A stretch of DNA of 64,000 bases from the NCBI GenBank assembly GCA_900545225.1, contig UQXZ01000003.1:62001-126000 (forward strand). The letters run 5' to 3'. The notes beneath the pieces are model-generated. The model was not told the DNA's origin. It made no database searches and worked only from the letters and a program-made list of their open reading frames with translations. Below, one piece after another: positions 62,841 through 64,000 of this stretch. Within the stretch, counting starts at the first letter, position 1, and each line of letters opens with the position of its first letter. Position numbers and translations under genes: made by a program. This DNA comes from an uncultured Eubacteriales bacterium. Its GTDB lineage: Bacteria > Bacillota > Clostridia > Lachnospirales > Lachnospiraceae.

Positions 62841-62939
62841 TTATTCCATTTCGTACTTATGAAGATTCACAGTTAAAACGGAATCATTTATCAATAAATG
62901 TCTGTCATAAAATGCTTACAGCATTAAGACCGACCATTA

Positions 62940-64000
62940 TTAGATTTCACTTAACTTCTTGAGACGTTCGTACTTAGCCTTAGCATCCTCAGCAGCGTTG
63001 TTGAATAACTTAGCAGCTCTTTCAGGATTCTTCTTCTCAAGGTTGATGTATCTTGTCTCACCCATAAGGAACTCTTTGTAGTCCTTAGTTGGAGCCTTGC
63101 TATCGATAACAAGTGGGTTTTCACCATTCTTAGCTCTTCTTGGGTCATATCTGAAGAGGTTCCAGTAACCTGACTGTACTGCAGCCTTCTCTTCTTCCAT
63201 GATCCATCCCATACCCTTACGGATACCATGAGCGATACATGGAGCATAACCGATGATGATTGATGGACCATCATAGCTTTCAGCTTCTCTGATAGCCTTT
63301 AAGCACTGGTTCATATCAGCACCCATAGCAACCTGTGCTACGTAGATATAACCATAAGACATACAGATTGCTGCAAGGTCTTTCTTCTTAACGTCCTTTC
63401 CAGCTGCAGTAAACTGAGCGATAGAACCTTCTGGAGAAGCCTTTGATGACTGACCACCAGTATTTGAGTAAACTTCTGTATCGAATACGAACATGTTTAC
63501 ATCCTGGTTAGCAGCAAGAACGTGATCTACACCGCCGTAACCGATATCGTATGCCCAACCGTCACCACCGAAGATCCAGTGTGACTTCTTAGACATGAAG
63601 TTCTTATCCTTGAGAACTTCCTTAGCGAGTGGATCATCACACTTCTCAAGAAGTGGAATAAGCTCATCTGTAGCCTTTGCACTTAAGTTAGTGTCATTTA
63701 ATGTACCAAGATACTCTGTAATAGCCTTCTTGAGCGCTTCATCAGATGTTGTATCGTTGATTTCCTCAAGCTTTCTTGCGATACCGCTCTTGATTGCATC
63801 CTGAGCAAGCTTCATACCGTAACCAAACTCAGCATTATCCTCGAATAATGAGTTAGCCCAAGCCGGACCTCTGCCGTTAGCATCTGTGTTATATGGTGTT
63901 GATGGTGTTGAGCTTGCCCAGATAGATGTACAACCTGTAGCATTTGCAATAATCATCTTGTCACCATAGAGCTGTGTAATAAGCTTAGCGTAAGGTGTCT
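62940..64000 (-). CDS. nifJ: Pyruvate:ferredoxin (flavodoxin) oxidoreductase, C-terminal part
   Basis: The 5' part lies beyond the right edge; about 353 codons are seen. The thiamine site reads IFGGDGWAYDIGYGG, followed by VFDTEVYSNTGGQSSKASPEGSIAQF and the IIGYAPCIAHGI block, all typical of the C-terminal domains of the single-chain PFOR. The enzyme oxidises pyruvate to acetyl-CoA and CO2, passing electrons to ferredoxin, the key step of clostridial fermentation. The C-terminus beyond the ThPP domain is helical and ends KAKYERLKKLSEI. Confidence 0.95.
   Translation of the reverse strand, partial: TPYAKLITQLYGDKMIIANATGCTSIWASSTPSTPYNTDANGRGPAWANSLFEDNAEFGYGMKLAQDAIKSGIARKLEEINDTTSDEALKKAITEYLGTLNDTNLSAKATDELIPLLEKCDDPLAKEVLKDKNFMSKKSHWIFGGDGWAYDIGYGGVDHVLAANQDVNMFVFDTEVYSNTGGQSSKASPEGSIAQFTAAGKDVKKKDLAAICMSYGYIYVAQVAMGADMNQCLKAIREAESYDGPSIIIGYAPCIAHGIRKGMGWIMEEEKAAVQSGYWNLFRYDPRRAKNGENPLVIDSKAPTKDYKEFLMGETRYINLEKKNPERAAKLFNNAAEDAKAKYERLKKLSEI

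Noticed and set aside
62599..62939. CIRCE/HrcA element upstream of the Hsp70 gene
   Set aside because: No TTAGCACTC-N9-GAGTGCTAA-like repeat is present.
1..64000. Insertion sequences, prophage or integrative elements
   Set aside because: No transposase, integrase, recombinase, phage structural gene or flanking repeats were found on either strand.

Overview
The window looks like a chromosomal segment of a low-GC, strictly fermentative Gram-positive anaerobe, most likely a member of the Lachnospiraceae (Clostridia). The evidence is an AT-rich sequence with strong AGGAGG ribosome sites, a Firmicutes-type L27 with a cleavable N-terminal extension, WhiA, HPr kinase, long-form HPF, a YerC-type TrpR-like regulator, pyruvate:ferredoxin oxidoreductase, ThrH, and a clostridial-style Tad pilus cluster with DUF5702 and FHA proteins. 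The genus cannot be fixed from sequence reading alone. No mobile element, phage, CRISPR array, tRNA or rRNA was seen. Almost all genes lie on the minus strand; plus-strand genes are isolated single units.

Layout. 1-1600: the end of an SseB-like gene, a prepilin peptidase outside the main pilus cluster, and a 61-residue acidic-tailed membrane protein. 1.7-7 kb: PcrA helicase, a DUF1836 protein, YerC and a multi-pass membrane protein, with repeated operator-like motifs in the pcrA/DUF1836 divergent region. 7.2-9.9 kb: an unrecognised three-gene set (beta-propeller protein, membrane protein, and an ABC-type ATPase that has lost its catalytic motifs). 9.9-14.5 kb: prfB without the usual programmed frameshift, secA and hpf. 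14.5-16.1 kb: a dense cluster of DnaA-box sequences flanking a FabG-like reductase. 16.1-23.6 kb: metal handling (CDF exporter, copper ATPase fused to a CopZ-like domain, two CobW-like GTPases), with rplU-rpmA and the L21 leader between them. 23.8-35.9 kb: aroA, citrate synthase, whiA-murB-hprK-cvpA, two envelope proteins, an aconitase-family hydratase and a HIT protein.

36.0-45.5 kb: one long tad/Flp pilus operon, in transcription order TadZ-like, TadA, TadB, TadC-like, Flp pilin, DUF5702, TadE-like, A24 peptidase, second TadE-like and FHA protein. It has a near-consensus promoter and a divergent AraC regulator. Several of its genes have no AUG/GUG/UUG where one is expected and appear to start at AUA. 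46.6-48.3 kb: hemW and a zinc-ribbon protein. 48.6-56.5 kb: amino-acid biosynthesis (thrH, serC-serA, leuB-ilvD-ilvB), with a good promoter before leuB. 56.5-59.3 kb: aroC-tgt-yajC ending in a large structured RNA element. 59.5-64 kb: an SGNH hydrolase, an Rrf2 regulator without cysteines, a solitary Hsp70 and the 3' end of pyruvate:ferredoxin oxidoreductase.

The most unusual points are the non-canonical start codons in pilus genes, the DnaA-box cluster far from any dnaA gene, the catalytically dead ABC protein with its two partners, and the nested CopZ start inside copA. All calls come from reading the sequence. Family names rest on recognised motifs, not on database searches.
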